Assembly: GCF_009729015.1 (NCBI RefSeq)
Contig: NZ_CP045482.1
Span: 430,001 to 494,000, forward strand
Length of the DNA: 64,000 nt
DNA from: Acidianus ambivalens
Lineage (GTDB): Archaea; Thermoproteota; Thermoprotei_A; Sulfolobales; Sulfolobaceae
Direction of reading: 5' to 3'
Shown: positions 63,063-64,000 of the stretch, piece by piece
Layout of the letters: each line of letters opens with the position of its first letter
Numbering within the stretch: the stretch's first letter is position 1
The notes under the pieces: model-generated
What the model was told of the DNA's origin: nothing
The model's input: the letters and a program-made list of their open reading frames with translations, nothing else
Databases searched by the model: none
Made by a program: the position numbers and the translations under genes

Positions 63063-63983
63063 CTACGTTGTTTGCTCTTTAACTATTTTATACCTTAAAG
63101 CTAAAATTCTCTTTAATGCTTCAGACTTAACCTTTTTCCAATTATCTACGTCAGCGGATATTCTTAACGATATTATAACGTGTTCTTTATCGCTTTGCTC
63201 ACTTAAGTAAGGACCTTCCTCTATTTCAAAACCTTTTAATGCCTCCTTAACTTCTTCCTCAATTGTATTCAGATTTATTTTATCTAAAGGAAACTCAACC
63301 CTTATACTAACATATAATTTCTTAGAGAACTTCGAAGTATAATCTATTACAGAAGACTTTAGCAGGAGAGAATTAGGAATTCTATATTCCCTTCCGTTCT
63401 CTAGTATAAGCCTTGAATAAAATAAATCTATTTCAATAACTGTACCTTCCAAACCTTGTTCAAAATATTCCCTGGAGAAGTACTTATAAGGAGGCAAATT
63501 TGCGGCCATGTAAGGAATTTGAGAGTTTAAAATCCTTATATGGTCTCCTATTGAAATAAATCCAGTAGAAATTATAAGAATGCCTGCGAAGAAGTTTTCC
63601 AAAACGGGTTGTAAAGCTAAGCCGAAAACTAAGCCAGCAAAAGTACCTCCTGCTAACGCTTCTGCAGATGTAACTCCGAAAGTTGCTAACACTCCTATGA
63701 AAACCATAATGTAGCCTATGTATTTTATAATGCTAGGAATTATTATCGCACCAGTACCAATTTTCCTCCTTTCTAGGACTTCCCTTACTCCATCAGAGAA
63801 TATTATGGTAAAATAAATTCCTCCTGCCACTATGCTAAAAGCCCTTAAAGCTAGTAAGGTAAGGCTGGAAGGCTTTAATGTTTGTACAAAGGCGTTTAGA
63901 GCAAAAAGTAAGAATGCTAATAAAATACCGAGTAAAAACTTTTGGTAAAACTTCAACATAAAAAATACTTTATTATATACCAT
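63063..63983 (-). CDS. MscS-family mechanosensitive channel
   Basis: 306 residues. Four or five N-terminal membrane segments, then the pore-lining TM3-like region ALAGGTFAGLVFGLALQPVL and NFFAGILIISTGFISIGDHI, and the beta domain with YSRLILENGREYRIPNSLLL. The C-terminus is alpha/beta as in MscS. Relieves osmotic pressure in the plasma membrane. Confidence 0.85.
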   Translation of the reverse strand: MVYNKVFFMLKFYQKFLLGILLAFLLFALNAFVQTLKPSSLTLLALRAFSIVAGGIYFTIIFSDGVREVLERRKIGTGAIIIPSIIKYIGYIMVFIGVLATFGVTSAEALAGGTFAGLVFGLALQPVLENFFAGILIISTGFISIGDHIRILNSQIPYMAANLPPYKYFSREYFEQGLEGTVIEIDLFYSRLILENGREYRIPNSLLLKSSVIDYTSKFSKKLYVSIRVEFPLDKINLNTIEEEVKEALKGFEIEEGPYLSEQSDKEHVIISLRISADVDNWKKVKSEALKRILALRYKIVKEQTT

Positions 63984-64000
63984 TTATTTCTTTTCTAAAG

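Overview
The window is AT-rich archaeal DNA, most likely from a member of the Sulfolobales (Acidianus- or Sulfolobus-like). The evidence is a complete integrated spindle-shaped virus (fusellovirus), an SSV-type split integrase, a DUF973 protein, PaREP1-type proteins, an archaeal haem-pathway pair of radical SAM enzymes, many VapBC and HEPN/MNT toxin-antitoxin modules, and AT-rich TATA-like boxes close to start codons. I cannot fix the species from the sequence alone.

Layout. 1-6.6 kb: metabolic and transport genes (a ThDP decarboxylase-like enzyme, three exporters, an isochorismatase-fold enzyme). 6.6-14.9 kb: an accessory zone of small regulators, two VapBC modules, a TnpB transposon and decaying HEPN/MNT pairs. 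14.9-26 kb: membrane proteins (LysO-like, DUF973, cation antiporter), a repetitive secreted protein, a deletion-fusion scar, and a divergent pair of G proteins, one with a striking synonymous-codon anomaly. 26-28.4 kb: toxin-antitoxin relics and small regulators.

28,438-44,863 is a fusellovirus provirus of about 16.4 kb integrated in a tRNA-Cys gene. The integrase is split into a C-terminal part (left) and an N-terminal part (right). Joining them across a 55-bp att repeat gives one 339-codon reading frame. Leftward genes are the structural and late block: VP4-like fibre, C166/B78/B115-like, VP1, VP3, VP2, A82, A92, B277, A153 and B251-like. Zinc-finger and ribbon-helix-helix regulators lie in overlapping operons. 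Rightward genes are the early block: RHH regulators, D63-like, a PAPS-reductase-like enzyme, a D244-like nuclease, an F93-like winged helix and int(N).

44.9-58.5 kb returns to chromosome: nucleoside phosphorylase, TauE-type exporter, amino-acid permease, a degraded secreted-protein operon, two radical SAM enzymes (AhbC/AhbD-like), BtpA-like, FixX with a truncated FixC, and a molybdopterin oxidoreductase. 58.5-64 kb holds a glycosyltransferase, relics of IS607, IS110 and the TnpB element, a broken RelE toxin, a duplicated 5' fragment of the molybdopterin oxidoreductase gene, a PaREP1/8-like protein and an MscS channel.

A recurring theme is gene decay. Many accessory genes carry one in-frame stop or one small indel, often in a short tandem repeat or homopolymer, while long metabolic genes are intact. 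Removing the TnpB element between TTAC and its right end restores a host reading frame, and removing a 59-bp miniature relic heals a HEPN gene. These two cases define the element's ends and target site from the sequence alone.
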